Origin: Spirochaetaceae bacterium
GTDB taxonomy: Bacteria > Spirochaetota > Spirochaetia > DSM-2461
Reading direction: 5' to 3'
DNA length: 6,621 nucleotides
NCBI GenBank assembly: GCA_016342385.1
Contig: JAEINM010000239.1
Location: forward strand, 1-6,621
Below are positions 5,779 to 6,621 of this stretch, piece after piece; position 1 is the first letter of the stretch, and each line of letters begins with the position of its first letter. The translations under genes were made by a program, and so were the position numbers. The notes beneath the pieces were generated by a model. The model was not told the DNA's origin. It saw only the letters and a list, made by a program, of their open reading frames with translations, and did not search any database.

Positions 5779-5896
5779 CCGTAGAACGTTTTAACCTGCC
5801 GGATTGTCACGAAGTATTGGCGCTTATTTTGCATTAGAGCGGATCGGGCAAAATACGTGACAAAAATCCGGACTGGTTCAAAACTTTGTTATCTTC
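5779..5896 (-). repeat. attC-like recombination site 2 (end of the PIN/DUF6933 cassette)
   Basis: This site is homologous to site 1. Paired blocks are: AAC (5785-5787) with GTT (5888-5890); GTTTTAACC (5788-5796) with GGTTCAAAAC (5875-5884), extra C at 5879; CCGGATT (5799-5805) with AATCCGG (5865-5871); GTCACG (5806-5811) with CGTGAC (5856-5861), with three unpaired A between the blocks; and ATTTTGC (5826-5832) with GCAAAAT (5848-5854), around a 15-nt loop. The two sites share the AACCTG and CTGGTTC edges and a TTGGCG-YTTATT middle, while most stem sequence differs with pairing kept by compensating changes. Selection on shape rather than sequence is what attC sites show. The extrahelical base is at the same place as in site 1. 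Confidence 0.65.
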
Positions 5897-5925
5897 CGAA
5901 GGAAATTATTTTTTCTTTCTTATTT

Positions 5926-6498
5926 TTACCAGTCATCTCTTCTATTTTCATCCTTGTCAGGATCATAGCCATCAATTAATAATTCTTTCATTTTATCAAC
6001 AGCGTAAAATCCTTTTTGAGAACACATTAATGGGATTCTATTTAATTGATGATTTATTTTTCTTAAATTTAATATCCCTTCTTTAGCCATTCGATCTACA
6101 TATGTTAAATCTAAATATGCTGGTAGGCATCTGTAATGATCATTAATACTTCCAGTTATACTTCTATTATTGGTTTTAATTATATTAAATGATTCTATAT
6201 TATCTACTAATTTCATTATTGATTCATGGGGAATATTATCTGATCTCATTGTGTCTATTAAGCTATCCAAAAATATATTATCTATAAATTTAAGATCTTT
6301 CTTTTTAACTCCATAGAGAAATATAGAATATCTAGTTAAATCATTCATAAATAAAATACATTTCTTACGATTTATATATTTGAGAGAAGCATGCCACATA
6401 TTTATTGCAGATTGATAAATATCTATTTTATCAAGTTTTTTAATTCCCATTTCATCTGCTGTTTTCTTTGTAATTTGTAAGTAAATATTATTTCCCAT
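5926..6498 (-). CDS. DUF6933-like protein of unknown function
   Basis: A 190-residue protein without signal peptide or membrane segment. The N-terminal half resembles the DUF6933 family as I remember it: an opening ITKKTADEMGI, a WHASLKYINRKKCILFMNDLTRYSIFLYGVKKKDL block (about 35-68), then a long helical part with MRSDNIPHESI. The family has no known activity that I can state. Charged C-terminus (DPDKDENRRDDW). The start codon overlaps the end of the PIN-domain gene by 11 bases, and no strong ribosome binding site is visible, so it is probably translated by coupling. Codon use is very AT-rich, more so than the EndoU/EEP genes, which suits a transferred cassette gene. It ends about 30 nt before attC-like site 2. 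Being downstream of a PIN toxin it might be part of that TA unit, but this is inference. Confidence 0.7.
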   Translation of the reverse strand: MGNNIYLQITKKTADEMGIKKLDKIDIYQSAINMWHASLKYINRKKCILFMNDLTRYSIFLYGVKKKDLKFIDNIFLDSLIDTMRSDNIPHESIMKLVDNIESFNIIKTNNRSITGSINDHYRCLPAYLDLTYVDRMAKEGILNLRKINHQLNRIPLMCSQKGFYAVDKMKELLIDGYDPDKDENRRDDW

Positions 6499-6621
6499 AA
6501 TTAAAAATATTCTCTATCATTTCCTTATTTATTGTTCTGTATATATAATAGTCAGAATCTATTGTAATAATTTCTTTTATATTTAATCTTTCTGATAAAA
6601 CTACCAGCGATGCATCGGCAA
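6488..6621 (-). CDS. PIN-domain (VapC-like) toxin, C-terminal 43 residues
   Basis: The minus-strand frame is open from the window edge (6619) to TAA at 6490-6488. The translation starts ADASLVVLSERLNIKEIITIDS, which fits the last conserved block of PIN domains: the fourth-acidic-residue region ADASLVALAERL followed by I-x-T-x-D before the final strand, then YYIYR. PIN toxins of VapBC systems cut RNA with a Mg-bound acidic cluster. The N-terminal catalytic residues and any VapB antitoxin lie off the right edge. The gene overlaps the DUF6933-like gene by 11 bases, implying one operon. Confidence 0.75.
   Translation of the reverse strand, partial: ADASLVVLSERLNIKEIITIDSDYYIYRTINKEMIENIFNYGK

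Larger units (their letters stand above)
4735..5786 (-). mobile_element. Predicted gene cassette carrying mazEF
   Basis: This is the unit bounded by the two attC-like sites, read on the minus strand from the TT of GTTCTACGG (5786) to the G of the site 1 GTT box (4735), about 1.05 kb. In an integron, the start of an inserted cassette is the reverse complement of the outer box of its own attC site. Here GTTCTACGG at the start (minus strand, 5787-5779) and CCGTAGAAC at the outer box of site 1 (minus strand, 4838-4830) agree over 9 of 9 bases and then diverge at once. The cassette holds a leader of about 340 nt with its own promoter, mazE, mazF and the attC-like site. No integrase gene or attI site is in the window. 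Confidence 0.6.

Overview
The window is AT-rich bacterial DNA that falls into three zones. No rRNA, tRNA or housekeeping gene fixes the taxon. The mix (E. coli-like MazEF, an IS91-type transposase, a eukaryote-like EndoU RNase, integron-like cassette repeats) fits an environmental Gram-negative such as a spirochaete or deltaproteobacterium. That is a guess, not something the sequence shows.

Zone 1 (1-3075): the C-terminal part of a metallo-beta-lactamase-fold hydrolase on + (1-394) converges on a two-gene operon on the minus strand. The first gene of that operon (2813-1515) encodes a XendoU/EndoU-type endoribonuclease fused to a C-terminal lamin-tail domain. The second (1493-513), 21 nt downstream with a strong ribosome binding site, encodes an endonuclease/exonuclease/phosphatase (EEP) family enzyme. 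This looks like a paired RNase/phosphoesterase system with no visible secretion signals.

Zone 2 (3076-3847): a dead IS91-family transposase on +. It lacks its ends, carries a frameshift that looks like a ~40-nt insertion, and stops at an 82-bp inverted-repeat structure.

Zone 3 (3875-6621): three toxin-antitoxin-type units, all on the minus strand. In the direction of transcription they are a PIN-domain (VapC-like) protein end overlapping a DUF6933-like gene; mazE-mazF; and a RelE/HigB-type toxin followed by a NadS/HigA-like HTH antitoxin. Between the units lie two homologous, strongly folding repeats of about 110 bp (4729-4838 and 5779-5896). They have the layout of integron attC sites: outer AAC/GTT triplets, two paired arm pairs, one extrahelical base in the same place in both, and a 15-nt terminal loop. 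The 9-bp sequence at the start of the mazEF unit (GTTCTACGG on the minus strand) is the exact reverse complement of the outer box of the repeat at its end, which is what cassette excision and insertion predicts. The simplest reading is part of a cassette array whose cassettes are self-expressed TA modules, read in the same direction as the genes.

mazE and the HigB-like toxin each have a near-consensus sigma-70-type promoter whose -10 box ends 6 nt before the start codon, with no Shine-Dalgarno sequence, so both transcripts may be leaderless. The same 22-nt sequence (one mismatch), centred on a CCACCGGTGG-like palindrome, lies 60-70 nt upstream of both start codons.
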